Source: Eucommia ulmoides
Taxonomy: Eukaryota; Streptophyta; Magnoliopsida; Garryales; Eucommiaceae
Direction of reading: 5' to 3'
DNA: 64,000 nt
NCBI GenBank assembly: GCA_016647705.1
Contig: CM028339.1
Location: 19,828,803 to 19,892,802, forward strand
Part shown: piece by piece, positions 12,455 through 23,462 of the stretch
Numbering within the stretch: position 1 is the first letter of the stretch
How the letters are laid out: each line of letters opens with the position of its first letter
Notes under the pieces: generated by a model
The model's input: only the letters and a program-made list of their open reading frames with translations
Databases searched by the model: none
Told to the model about the DNA's origin: nothing
Translations under genes and position numbers: made by a program

Positions 12455-13989
12455 GTTTCTATTGGATCCTGTAATTTCACCGCTACAGCGGTGGGTTACA
12501 GTTGTAGGATGACCTTTTTACTTATTTTTTCGCCGTTCTTCCACCGACGTCCCACCGATTTGTGCGATTATAGACTGTTTTCATCCCTTTTCATCCCAAA
12601 CACCTGATTTACATACAAATAAATAAAAACGTATTAAAATATATTAAAACATTATAATAATACTCAAAAACTATCAAAGTTGGCTTGATAATATATAGAC
12701 AAATTGCACTTATCAGTTGCAAGTAAAGACGTTGAATATTTTTTAGAGCAAAAAAGATTTTTTTCTATTTCTTGGTAAAATGACTCAACATAATCATGCT
12801 CCTAATGCAATCTGATTAGGATACACTTAAGTTGATTAATTTATGTGTATCACGGTAAGAAGTGATAAATTTAAGAGTTCAAAATGTTTTCATAGAGTGT
12901 TGTTGAAGAAAATGTTTTCAAAAAAATAGAAAGTAGGAAAAGTTCAGGGCTAAATGGTTGACTTACCAAGTACGCGGATGACTAAAAGAAGCTATACATG
13001 GATGGATAAGCTTATGGTCTGGGCAGTTACTGACGGGATTACCGATTGGTAGCGGAATATTACGTCGCTACTTTTACTGCAAGTGTACATGTTAAGTTTT
13101 AATATAATGGGAAGAGTAAGGGTTGTCGTATCTACAGGGATTGGATTAGATTATCGTTAAGTACAATAATTGTCAAAACCTAATTTTATCTAGGTGACTC
13201 AAATGTAATTTTTATAATAATTCTAATCTACTAAACTAAATTTATTACTAAACTATAATACTACTATGACATTTAAGAGAATTTATTGTCTAGGGATTAA
13301 CTTCGTTCACTAATACGTGTTCGATTCAATCTTGTTTACATTAATGACATTCAAATCTATCTGAAAATTTAGGTATCGAAATCTCACCCACTATCTCTTC
13401 CGAGTGTAAAGTGAATAAATATGCGACTTCGTATCAACGTCGAAGTCCCCCTCGAGCGTCTATACAACACTTAATCACATGAGTCTCGCCCCAACCTCAC
13501 GGATTGCATACTTTCTAACGCCCTTCCAGATCATTAGATCGTCATGTTGTGTTGAAATTATTGATCCTAAGATTTTGATGAACAATTAAGTATTGATATT
13601 TTGGCGGAACTAATGTTTGATCAAGTGTTTCAGTGATTTAAAGTTCTAGTAATGAAGGCATCAAATTAAATGGATGCTAAATGAAGATATCAAGATGATA
13701 AAGATGTATTAAGAGTTTGAAGAAATTAGGAAAAATAACCCAGGTAAATATTAACTCTTAATATCCCATTTAGGAACACACACATGACCCAAAATGAATT
13801 TTATCTTTTATGTGTGTTTTGGTTAAGTGTAATTATTTGCTCCTATGTGAATTAAAAAGAAATATTTTTGAATGACTAAAATAGAATATAAGAGTATTAG
13901 TAGAGCTTATTTAAATATAAAAATGGATAAATGGGCAAAATCGTAAAAGAAAGTAAGTTAAAACGAGATCAGAAAAGTGATTTAGAAGA

Positions 13990-14226
13990 AGGCAGTCGAC
14001 TGAGGAGTCGACAGGAGAAAAAAGATGAAACATCTTGAATCGAAGAGTCGACTGACCGGTCGACCTGTGAAAACATCTGAATTCTCTGAATTCATGAGTC
14101 AATTGGGCGGTCGACCGGTGAAAGCACAATAAACTCTTTGAATCGAAGAGTCAACCGAGCAGTCGACCGATCAAGTGCATGGGCTACTTCTAGTATCCTT
14201 CAGTCGATTGGGCAGTTGACTGGACG
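13990..14226. repeat. GTCGAC palindrome cluster in LTR of C
   Basis: Repeated blocks of the form GAGTCGAC-n-GGTCGACC (CAGTCGACTG, GAGTCGACAGG, GAGTCGACTGACCGGTCGAC, GGTCGACCGG, CAGTCGACCGATC), spaced about 40-60 bp apart. The 3' LTR has the same cluster at 23898-24063. It lies upstream of the TATA-like sequence, hence probably in U3. Confidence 0.8.
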
Positions 14227-14472
14227 CGTAGTTTAGGATGTTGTTTGATTCAATTTTAAATCCAAAAGTAGCCGTTTTTGGTTACGATTTGAGAGAGATT
14301 TTGGGGATAAATTAAATCCTTTCAATATGGTTAATTAAATATTAATATTTCTCAATTTGGTAATTAAAATGGATTCTACACTTATTTATTTTGATTAAGA
14401 AATACTTTGGGGATTTAATTGAGAGTTTTAAAAGTGTTATTAAGTAAAATTGAACCTAAATGAAATCCTTAT

Positions 14473-14481
14473 ATTATAAAG
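14473..14481 (+). promoter_or_regulatory. Candidate TATA box in 5' LTR of C
   Basis: TATTATAAAGGGTCTATAAG spans 14472-14491, and the 3' LTR has GTTATAAAGGGTCTGTAAG near 24389. Conservation in both LTRs and position mid-LTR fit a core promoter of the element; no start site can be proven from sequence. Confidence 0.4.
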
Positions 14482-15631
14482 GGTCTATAAGAGTATTATA
14501 TTGTCATGACACTTGTAAACTAGCCGTTAGGAGGCTGATTACATGTGCCTTTATATAGACCTGCGAATTTTCTAAGAGAGCTAATCATTCTAACAGAGAA
14601 AATCAGTCTATATCATTCTAAGAGAGCGTTTATAAGAGTTATCATTCTACGATACTGTGAGTTATTCGAAGAGTGATTCTGATAATCAACTGTGATCAAT
14701 TTTTGCTAATATCAGATTTGAAGCTACATTGTTCTAATCATTAATTCTATGGATTCCGGATGAGATATTTCTATATTGATTATTACTTGTTTATTATTTT
14801 ATTTTGGAAATTGATCTTAGAAATTGTTTTTGATTTTTGAAGAAAATATTTTTCAAACAATTTCTTGAATCTGATTACGTGCTCCAATTTTCTATCCATA
14901 TTCTTGTTAAAATCAAATTTCTTTATCTCACATATTTATATTACTAGTTGGGATATTAATTGAGTTTTATTTATTTGGGGTGGTAGAAGTTTCGAGTGAG
15001 ATTTACTTATCAATTTGTGTATTGGTGAGTTGTGACGGATTAAATATCATTAGGGATATTTAATCAAGGGTAACATGGTTTCAGTCTCTTCCTGTAAAAA
15101 GATTGAGGCAGTGATTCTTCCTGGATAACAATTCCGTTTTTTTGAGTGATTTTGTAATGTTTCAATCTTTACCGGGTAAAAGGATATTTGGAGTATTTTG
15201 GTGAGGTTTTCATTCTTGAGCCTAATTGTTAAAAAGAATTAGGTTATTCTTTGGCTTGTAAAAAGTAGAGGTTATTCCTTAACCTTTGAATTGTAAAGGT
15301 TGATTATGAGTCTGTAAAATAATCGGTGTGCGAGTTCGGTTCCTACCTTTAAAGGAATCTTGGTTTTAGTAGGTGAAACCTTCGTGGAGCTCGGGGGCCT
15401 AGATTAGCCAAGAGTAGTATGGTGAACCAGTATAAATCTCTGGTGTGCTGCTTTCTTAATTTCTTTTTCTTTGTTGTTTGGGTGTGCACTTAGGCTTATT
15501 ATAATTCCGCTGTGTTACAATGATAATAATTAATTTAGGTATAAAATTAATTATTTGATTTATTGATTTTTATTTTGATTATTTTTAATTACCCAATTCA
15601 CCCGCCTCTTGGGTATTCTACTGGGCCAACA

Positions 15632-15648
15632 ATTGGCATTAGAGCTGA
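15632..15648 (+). other. Primer-binding site of copia C
   Basis: ATTGGCATTAGAGCTGA immediately follows the 5' LTR and is close to the initiator-Met-tRNA PBS TTGGTATCAGAGC used by plant copia elements. Confidence 0.85.
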
Positions 15649-15682
15649 TTCAGCTTGAATCTATTTTGCTAACAAAGATCAT

Positions 15683-17278
15683 ATGGCACACATAGTAGGC
15701 ACACTAGGTGAGGGACAGTCTATGCACCGACCACCCTTATTTGTAGGTGAAAGTTACTCGTTTTGCAAAGACAGGATGATAGTCTTTTTTCAGGCTACAA
15801 ATTATGACGTGTGGCTAACAATCAAGGATGTTCCATTTATTCCAATGGAAAACAGAATTGAGAAGAAGAAGGAACAACTCACTGCTTCCCATAAACAGAA
15901 ACTCTCTATTAATTCTCAAGCTATCAATATTCTCTTTTGTTCTTTAGATGTTAATGAGTATTCTAGAGTTTCACGTTGTAAATCCGCAAAAGAGATGTGG
16001 GATAAGTTATAAGTTACCCATGAAGGGACAAGTCAAGTGAAGCAGTCAAAGATCAATGCACTCATGAGAAAATTTGAGCTGTTCAGGATGGAGGAGAATG
16101 GATCGATTCATGAGATGTACACTCGCCTCAACAACATATGCAATAGTATGAACCAACTCAGAAAGCTGTACTCCATGGAGGATAGAGTATGAAAGGTCCT
16201 AAGGTCCTTAATGAAAATATGGGAGTCAAAGGTGATGGCAATTGAGGAAGCCAAGGATCTTGGCAAATACGACATCGATGATCTAATTGGTAATTTGATG
16301 ACTCAGGAATCGGCGAGCAAAGGCTACGAGGATGATACCAAAAATAGCAAAAGGAAATCCTTGGCACTAAAAGTTTAAAAAAATGAAGAAGTGGATGACA
16401 GTGATGATGAAAGCCTTGATAGTGAGCAAGAGAAGAATGTATCACTTCTCACAAATAATTTTAGAAGAATGACTCGGCGCACATTTCGTTGGAAAAAAAA
16501 TCTCAACATGTCCAAAGAAGAATGCTATAACTGTCGCAAAACCTGTAATTTTCAAAATGATTGCCCCGAACTGAAGAAGGATAAAGAAAAGGAGAAGAAA
16601 AAGAAAGAAAAGAAGAAAGCAAAGAAGAGTAAGAAGAAATCAATGAAGGCTACTTGGGATGATACCGATTCAAGTAGCTCGGAAGAATTAGATAGTGAGG
16701 ATACGTCCATGCTTGCATTAATGGCCACTGGTGGTGAGGTAACCGATTGTTCAAGTTCATGTCCTTTAATTTTTGACAAATTATTTGATGTTTATAAAGA
16801 ACTCTCACATGATTATAAAAGCTAGTGTTCTAAAATAAATGCCCTTTAAAGTACAATTAACACATTAAACAAGCAAGTGGATTATAAATTAGAAAACAAT
16901 AGGTTGAAATATAAATTGATGGATTTGCAATCAATTGTTCTCAAATTTACTGACGGTGAAAACAATTTGAAAATGATTTTGGGAAGTTCACGTGGAGTTT
17001 TTGATAAGGTCGGTGTTGGATTTCAGAAAAATCTTAAACAAAAATGCTTTCATAAATTCTTTTTTGAAACCAAGGATCTTGTTAGATGTTTTAAATGTAA
17101 CGTTGTGTGGCATACTATTTGTAGATGTTTTGCAAAACTATCTAACTGTAGACAAGTTTGGGTTCCGAAAGGAACAAAATTGTCTCGACTAACAAGATCG
17201 AACCCACATAAGCTGGGTACCACTAAGGAACTATTTGAGGTGCTCCTTACAGGTTATTCTAAAAGTATCAATAAGTAA
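15683..17278 (+). pseudogene. gag: Gag of copia C (UBN2 domain, coiled coil, two zinc knuckles)
   Basis: The start codon at 15683 opens MAHIVGTLGEGQSMHRPPLF, the usual SIRE-like Gag N-terminus, with WLTIKDVPF and a UBN2-type domain to about 16350. One frame runs to 17278 but is broken by stops at 16010, 16190, 16376, 16823 and 16847. At 16523-16564 lies a first zinc knuckle with CX2CX4NX4C, the His replaced by Asn. A Lys/Glu-rich linker, an acidic Ser-rich stretch and a coiled coil follow. A second knuckle at 17087-17128 (CFKC...H...C) fits CX2CX4HX4C exactly. In copy D the same five stop positions are CAA, CGA, CAA, CAG and CAA. Gag would form the particle and bind RNA. Confidence 0.85.
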
Positions 17279-17636
17279 GAACAAATGATTCCTGGATAGT
17301 GGTTGTTCTCAACACATGATGGGAGATAAAGGAAAATTTACATTTTTGACACCTAAAGATGGAGATCATGTGACTTTCGGAGACAACACAAATGGTAAAA
17401 TTATCGGTATAGGTAATATCGGTAATGGTACTCCTATGATTAAAGATATGTTACTAGTTGATGGACTTAAACATAATTTGCTAAGTATTAGTCAACTGTG
17501 TGACAAGGAATACAATGTTATATTTGATCATGATAGATACATCATTAATAGTCATGATAGTAGTATTTTGTTAGTTGCATCATGTTGTGAGAATGTTTAT
17601 ACTTGCTCTTTTGATGATTTTAATTCTCTAAATTTA
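17193..17636 (+). pseudogene. pol: Aspartic protease region, copia C
   Basis: Frame change from gag. FLDSGCSQHM at 17289-17318 holds the catalytic Asp-Ser-Gly (Asp at 17295). The preceding codon, TGG (Trp) in copy D, is TGA here. The reading stays open through KFTFLTPKDGDHVTFGDN and LLVDGLKHNLLSISQLC, which are characteristic of copia pol between protease and integrase. This enzyme would cut the Gag-Pol polyprotein. Both C and D change frame just upstream (around 17180-17210), so that lesion may predate both copies. Confidence 0.8.
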
Positions 17637-17856
17637 TCTTGTTTGAATACTTTATCTGAGAATAGTTGGTTATGGCATAGAAGACTTAGGCATGCTAGTA
17701 TGGAGTTAATTTCTAACTTATCTAAGAAGAGTCTAATATGTGGCCTACCTGGTTTGAAATATGTGAAGGATAAAGTATGTGATGTATGTCAATTAGGCAA
17801 GCAAGTTAGATAATCATTTAAGAAAAAGATGCACATGTCCATGTCTAGATGTCTTG
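17637..17856 (+). pseudogene. pol: GAG-pre-integrase zinc finger, copia C (5' part)
   Basis: LWHRRLRHASMELISNLSKK...VCDVCQLGKQVR shows the H-X-H...C-X2-C residues of the integrase N-terminal zinc-binding domain (Pfam GAG-pre-integrase type). A stop follows at 17811, and the frame is then physically cut by solo LTR H2 at 17857. Coding resumes at 20654. Confidence 0.85.
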
Positions 17857-18046
17857 TGTAAGATCCTGATTTTTTTTATCGTATTGTAGAATAATTCAAA
17901 ATTACAGGGGTAGATAGTGTTATTTATTATTTGATTTAAAATTTTAGGGGTCAATTCGCAATTTTAAAACATTAAAATTTGAAATGGGACTTAAATAATT
18001 TCAAACTTTTAATTGAAGGGAGGTTAATGTAATTTGAATATAATTA

Positions 18047-18096
<50 letters not shown>

Positions 18097-20648
18097 GTGT
18101 AGGTGGCGAAACTCTTATATATATATATACGCGTGTAATCAAATGGAGCGATGGAAGAGACACTTGGCAAATTCTTTATATATATATATATATATATATA
18201 CACTTATGCACACACATGCGAGAGGAAGGGAGGAGCAAAACAGAAAACCGAAGAGAGAGAAAACTCGCCGGCGACGAGAAATTCAAAATAAAAAACTTAA
18301 ACGCAGCATGTGTGTGCGTCGTTTGTTCATAGCGATAGTCGTAAGTATGTGTAGGTGGCCGGCGATCGCATATAAGGGTGAGGCATTGCCGTTCGTCGGT
18401 GGATGTGTGATTGCTCGGTCAGAGAGGTGTATCGGTGTGGTCGCTCACTTTAGTAGTGTGTTCTTCAGTGTTGTTTGGTGTGTGTTGCCGTTCGGTTCGG
18501 TAGCATGGAGGTGTTGTTCGGCCGGCGATCGTGTGAGTGAGTGTTGTGTGAGCCGTGTGTGTTGCTTCTCGTTGTCCGGTGCCGGTGTATGTGAGTATAT
18601 GTGTTCGTCGCTGGCGGTGGGTTAGAGAGAGAAAGAGGGAGATTGGTCGGAGGAGTGGTCGATCGCTGTGGTTTGGGGAGTGCCGTTCGCCATTATCATT
18701 GATGGGTTGTGGGTGTGTGTTCTGTTCGGGTTAAGTAGGCGATCGTGTGTGTGGCGTGTCGGCGTTGCTCGGCTGAGTTTGAAACAGAAGCAGAAATAGA
18801 GAAAGGAGAGAGTGGTGGGTTGCCGGTAGTGAGGGTCGGTGGAGGTGCCGGCGGCTAAACCAGAAACACAGACGAAAAAAACAAGATAAAAAAGAAAAGG
18901 AAGAGAAAATAGTGGCCGTCGCCGACGGTGCAGGCCGACGGAAGAGAAAGGGAGGTTCGGTGAAGCTGGCGTAGACCAGAAAACGAAGAAGAAACAGGAA
19001 GAAAAGAAGAAAAAGAAAGAAAAAGAAAAAAAAATGGGGAAAATTCTACAAACCATCCCAACAAAAATTAAAAATCCAATTTTGCGGCCGACGAAAAAGT
19101 CGAAAGAGGTAAAATTCCTATCACTTTTAATATATGCATTTAATTATGTTTAAATTGTCTCATGAGTGATTATAAAACTAATCTCTAGCACCGAAATGTT
19201 GAAGTGACGATAATAAATATTGAGACCATTCGCATGAATGAATTTGATATCGTAAACGGTAACGGAACCATACTCGTTAAATAGTAATATAGAATTCGGT
19301 GAATAGGAAATTACCAAAATTAGGGCCTGCATTTAATGGTTAGGTTATTTTTACATAAAATATTAATTTAGGGCTTGTCACGAATAGGTTCCCGATTTCC
19401 AAAGGATCAGTAGCAGAGAGTCGGTGGAACTTTTGGAAACGGATATTCAGGTGAGTGTACTGTCTTCTTGCCAACCTATTTTTCTATGTATATATATAAT
19501 GAAATATGTGATTACTTAAACTATACGAATTTATAAATGATATGGATCAAGCAGGATTTGGGTGAGTTGGTAAACTGAATTTTCGGAAGATTTCGATGGT
19601 TTTCGAAATGAAGCTGAAAATGATTTTTTTTTGGATTTGGTGAAATCAGACGGTGTTTTTAAAAGAGGATAGAAAACATTTGTTTTTCTATAAATGCCTG
19701 GTTTTCTAAAAAAAATAAAGGATGGAAAAGTAGTTTTGATAAAATCAGACGTTTTCTTTAAAAGAAAGTGTGAAATATGATTTTTGGATTTAAAAGTTGC
19801 TTTTGAGGAAAAGAGATAGACGTGGTGATTTGACGATGTTGAGTAGACGTTATTTATTGAGTTGTGATTCGATGATGCTGTATTTGTTTTGACGATGCCA
19901 TAGTATTTATCTGTTTCGGTAGAGTGAGGTTATCCGCTTTGGCGGAGTGATTATTCGCTTCGGCGGAGTGATGGGTGTTTATAGGAAGACATATCCTACG
20001 GATGGTACGGTACCGTTGCAAACTCCCAGATGTGAGGTTAAAACGATCACTAGGGCTAGCCAGTATGTGTATTTAGGGTGTGTGTTTGAGATGTGTGCTT
20101 GAGATGTGGTGTTTTACGTATATTGGTTGATTTGGTATTTATTATCATGGTGATTAGTATGATTTTTATATTAGTTAGATTTGAATGGAACTTAATTATG
20201 TCGCTTTATTTTTCCTGCTCATATACTGGGGATTTTACTAGCTATGTGGTATTTATAAACTTACGCTTGATCCATTTAGATGTTATAGAATGAATTATTA
20301 TTTTAAAAATATTTTTACTAAGAAGGCAGTACACTCGCAGGTAAAATAGCTAGGAGTTGGTCGATCCCCTACTGGCGCTAGATAGAGTTATGCGGGTCAC
20401 GCAAATGAGTCATTTGAGGAAAATTTTGGAGACGAGATATCAAAAATGAAATCTAAGTGAGGTTCAAGGGATTTGTTTGATTGTATTTATATTCGAGATG
20501 GTATATCCCTATAAGATGGGACTATTATATGTGTTGTATAGATTTACAATTTTGTTATTGACGTATTGAGGTTGGCTAGTCAGTTGGGTAGTGTCCTGTC
20601 TACGTCACGCCGGCCCTACATGATGGGTGTCCGGTGTGGGGTGTGACA
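17857..20648 (+). repeat. Solo LTR H2 inserted in pol of copia C
   Basis: Starts TGTAAGATCCTG and ends GGGTGTGACA. The exact TSD TCTTG lies at 17852-17856 and 20649-20653. Length is 2,792 bp. The start resembles the LTR at 62966 (AGGGGTCAATT, GGACTTAAAT, TTAATGTAATTTGA in the same order), and both share GGTGAGTGTACTGTCTTC (19450 and 63927). The family is probably a Ty3/gypsy chromovirus with long LTRs (inference). The middle (18200-19050) is GC-rich and purine-rich and gives long meaningless open frames on both strands. Confidence 0.9.
18050..18200. repeat. Three (TA)n runs inside H2
   Basis: TA dinucleotide runs at about 18050-18092, 18113-18130 and 18173-18200, separated by short unique spacers. 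Another TA run lies at 63476-63497, at a comparable depth in the related LTR at the right edge. Confidence 0.9.
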
Positions 20649-21570
20649 TCTTGAATTATTGCATCTTGATTTATTTGGGCCTAACTCTGTTGCTAGTTTT
20701 GGTGGTAAGTTCCATGCATGTGTTATAGTTGATGATTATTCTAAACTTACCTGGGTATACTTTCTTGCTAAGAAAAGTACAGTTGCTTCCGTTCTTGCTA
20801 AATTTTGTAAACATGTTCAAAATGAGAAGCAATGCTCTATTATTAACATTCGTAGTGACAGAGAAAGAGAATTTAAGAATGACGAAGTGATAAGTTACTG
20901 TGATGAGCATAGTCATGCTCACAACTTTTCTGCACAAGATCACCGTAATAAAATGGTATAGTAGAAAGGAAGAACAGAACGCTTCAAGAGATGGCCAGAA
21001 CAATGCTAAATGAAAATCATTTACCAACCTACTTCTGGGCCGAAAGAGTAAGTATCGCTTGTCACGTGGTAAACTGGGTATCAATTCGTAAAGGGTTTAA
21101 CAAAACCCCATATAAAATTTGGAATAGTAAGACTACTAATATTTCATATTTTAAAGTCTTTGAATGCAAATGTTTCATTTTGAATGATAAGGATAATCTT
21201 GGTAAATTTGATGCTAAATCCGATTACGGGATTTTCCTTGGATATGCTACTAACAGTAAAACTTATAGAGTTTATAATAAACGTACTTTAGTAGTAGAAG
21301 AAATTATGCATGTTGTTTTTGAGAAAACTGATCCATACTTGTCGAGAAAGGTTTTGGATGATGATGATGCAGGTATCTCAATTAACCAAAACCAAGGTAA
21401 TGATGCACCAAAGGAGTCTCAACAAGAGGAGGAACCTAAGGAGAATGATACCAAAGGAGTCTCAACAAGAGGAGGAACCTAAGGAGAATGATTTGATTTT
21501 ACCAAGAGCTATAAAGAAAGTACCAGGGCATTCAATTAAAGAAATCATCGGTAATTTCGAAAGAGGTGTA
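20649..21570 (+). pseudogene. pol: Integrase of copia C
   Basis: LHLDLFGP at 20659 carries the first catalytic Asp (20668-20670), IRSDRERE the second (20857-20859) and GIVERKN the Glu (20964-20966), matching the D,D-35-E core. The enzyme would insert element cDNA into the genome. Two stops at 20946 and 20949 replace the Gln-Gln codons CAA CAA of copy D, and a one-base-level shift lies just before them. The C-terminal part (TYFWAERVSIACHVVNWVSI, then FLGYATNSKTYRVYNKRTL) continues in frame to a 43-bp tandem duplication at 21408-21493 that throws the frame. Confidence 0.88.
21408..21493 (+). repeat. 43-bp tandem duplication in pol of C
   Basis: The unit beginning CCAAAGGAGTCTCAACAAGA occurs at 21408 and again at 21451, period 43, apparently identical. 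It encodes the acidic linker (KESQQEEEPKEN) after integrase. As 43 is not a multiple of three, it moves the reading frame from the integrase frame to exactly the frame used by reverse transcriptase downstream. Confidence 0.95.
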
Positions 21571-22500
21571 AGTACTTGATCTTCTCTTAGGGATATAATT
21601 AATCTTATTTTCTTATCTCAAATTGAGCCTAAAAATATAAATGAGACACTAATTGATGAATCTTGGATTTCCGCAAGGCAAGATGAATTAGTTTAATTTG
21701 AGTGGAACAAAATATGGTGTCTTGTTCCGAGACCGGATTTTCATCCAGTTATTGGTAATAAATGGGTATTTAGAAACAAAGAGGATGAATCTGGTACGGT
21801 AATTAGAAATAAAACAAGATTAGTGGCACAGGGCTATAATCAAGAGGAAGAAATTGATTATGATGAAACTTATGCTCCTGTTTCTAGACTAGAAACAATT
21901 AGAATACTACTTGCCTTTGCATGTTCACGTAATTTTAAGCTATATCAAATGGATGTAAAGAGTGCATTTCTAAATGGCTTTCTAGCTAAAGAAGTTTATA
22001 TGGAACAACCCCTGCGATTTGAAAGTGAGAAATTTCCCGATCATGTATTTAAACATCGTAACGCTTTGTACGGGCTCAAACAAGCTCCGAGAGCATGGTA
22101 TGAGAGATTTAGCGGATATTTGATTAAAAATGGTTTTCGAAGGGGTATTTGTGATATAACACTATTTGTAAAGTAAACTGATTCTGATATCCTATTAGTA
22201 CAAGTATATGTTGATGATATCATTTTTGGATCTACTATTGAGTATCTTTGCCAAGAGTTTGCTAAGATAATGTTGGTTGAATTTGAAATGAGTATGATGG
22301 GAGAGCTGAATTTATTTCTTGGATTGCTAACTAAGAAAACCAAAGAAGGGATATTTATAAACCAAGCTAAATACACCAAGGAGATGTTAAAGAAATATGG
22401 CTTAGAAGGAGCAAAAGAGTACAAAACTCCTATAGCAATGGCTACAAAAATTGAAAAAGATGATACGGGCAAAAGCGTTAATGAAAAGATGTATTGAGGT
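21571..22500 (+). pseudogene. pol: Reverse transcriptase of copia C
   Basis: Typical RVT_2 reverse transcriptase: WCLVPRPDFHPVIGNKWVF, RLVAQGYNQEEEIDYDETYA, MDVKSAFLNGFLAKEVYMEQ, LYGLKQAPRAWYERF and the YVDD active site at 22207-22218. It lies in one frame but has stops at 21694, 22174 and 22495, where copy D has CAA, CAA and CGA. It would copy the RNA into cDNA. At 21823-22173 a 117-residue stretch is intact. Confidence 0.92.
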
Positions 22501-23108
22501 ATGATTGGTAGCTTGTTGTATTTAACTGCTAGTAGACCTGACATTATGTATAGTGTTTGTCTTTGTGCTAGATTTCAGTCTTGTCCTAAATAATTGTACT
22601 TGACTGCGATTAAGCGAATTTTTCGTTATTTAAATGGGACAACTGACCTAGGATTATGGTATCCTAGGGGGAGTGATTTTAAATTGGTAAGTTACTTCGA
22701 TGCTGACTTTGCAGGTAGCAAAGTTTAGCGCGAAAAAGTACAAGTGGATCATGTCATTTGTTAGGACATGCTTTGGTTTCTTGGTCAAGTAAGAAACAAA
22801 ATTCGATAACCTTATCTACTACTGAGGCTGAATACATGGTAGCTGGTAACTGTTGTGCTCAAATTTTATATATTAAGTAACAGTTAAATGATTTTGGAGT
22901 TTGTGTGGAGGAGGTCCTGATCTTTTGTGATAATAAAAGTGCTATATATCTAAGTAAGAATCCTACACAACACTCACAAACTAAGCACATAGAGATTAGA
23001 CATCACTTTATTCGTGATCACATTCAGAAAAGAGATATTATTATTGAGTATATTGATACCTCTGACCAGCTTGCTGATGTTTTTACCAAACCACTTGCGG
23101 AAGATTAG
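22501..23108 (+). pseudogene. pol: RNase H of copia C
   Basis: RPDIMYSVCLCARFQ leads into the RNase H fold. DADFAG near 22699 holds the first acidic residue, TTEAEYM near 22818 the Glu, and FCDNKSAIYLSKNPTQHSQT at 22923 the next Asp. It ends KHIEIRHHFIRDH...LADVFTKPL, the normal end of copia pol. Stops at 22591 and 22726 (GAA and GAG in D) and 22878 (CAA in D), plus a frameshift near 22730, break it. The last 67 residues (22905-23108) are open. Confidence 0.9.
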
Positions 23109-23462
23109 TTTGTGAAAATCATTCGCGGTTTGGGTATGGTTAGGCATAATGATATTTGCCTAGAGTGAGTTACATGTTTGTTGTTTTCTCATTTCCTACC
23201 TAAATTGTTTTTGAAGATGATAAAGGGGGAGAAATGAGTGATGTTTTATTTAGGGGGAGTATTCTAAAACTGTGTTTTAATAAAAATGGAGAAATTTAAA
23301 AATTGTGCTTTATTAAGTATTTTTAAATTGTGCATTATTGAAATCTTCATTATGATGTTTAAATGAGTTAAAGAACCCGTCCTCGGATTTAGAGGGAATG
23401 TGGTTATATTTTATTTTAAAGATAACATCAAAATTAATTGTCATCATAAAAAAGGGAGAGAT
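23109..23462 (+). other. 3' untranslated interior and polypurine tract of copia C
   Basis: After pol: GATAAAGGGGGAGAAATGAG near 23219, TTTAGGGGGAGTATTC near 23250, and the terminal purine tract AAAAAAGGGAGAGAT ending at 23462, directly before the 3' LTR. The tract would prime plus-strand synthesis. Confidence 0.75.

Larger units (their letters stand above)
9340..12715 (-). repeat. Solo Athila-like LTR E1 (split by H1)
   Basis: On the plus strand it reads TGGTAGCGGAATAAAACG at 9340 to CACTTATCA at 12715. Both ends match the LTRs of the Athila-like element at 13047-30522 (TGGTAGC...CACCTATCA). The perfect TSD GTTGC lies at 9335-9339 and 12716-12720. It sits inside solo LTR B1. Without H1 it is about 1.4 kb. 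The strand follows the orientation shown by the PBS of the Athila-like element. Confidence 0.85.
13559..15631 (+). repeat. 5' LTR of copia C
   Basis: Starts TATTGATCCTAAG (TG mutated to TA) and ends GGGTATTCTACTGGGCCAAC then A, directly before the PBS. It contains several GTCGAC-type palindromes at 13994-14225 and a TATA-like stretch near 14473. Confidence 0.9.

Noticed and set aside
13990-14226. CRISPR-like array from the spaced GTCGAC repeats
   Set aside because: Repeats are only 6-10 bp, imperfect, and lie inside plant LTRs present in several copies.
17170-17300. Programmed frameshift between gag and pol in copia C and D
   Set aside because: Both copies change frame here in the same +1 sense, but intermediate frames also read partly like protein (VWVPKGTK, then a shifted NKI, then WVPLRNYL). 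Shared old indels explain this as well as recoding does, and no slippery site stands out.
18143-19056. Long open frames of 160 and 144 codons on opposite strands inside H2
   Set aside because: They overlap a GC- and purine-rich stretch of a solo LTR, have low-complexity composition (Phe/Ser-rich or Cys/Val-rich) and show no domain.
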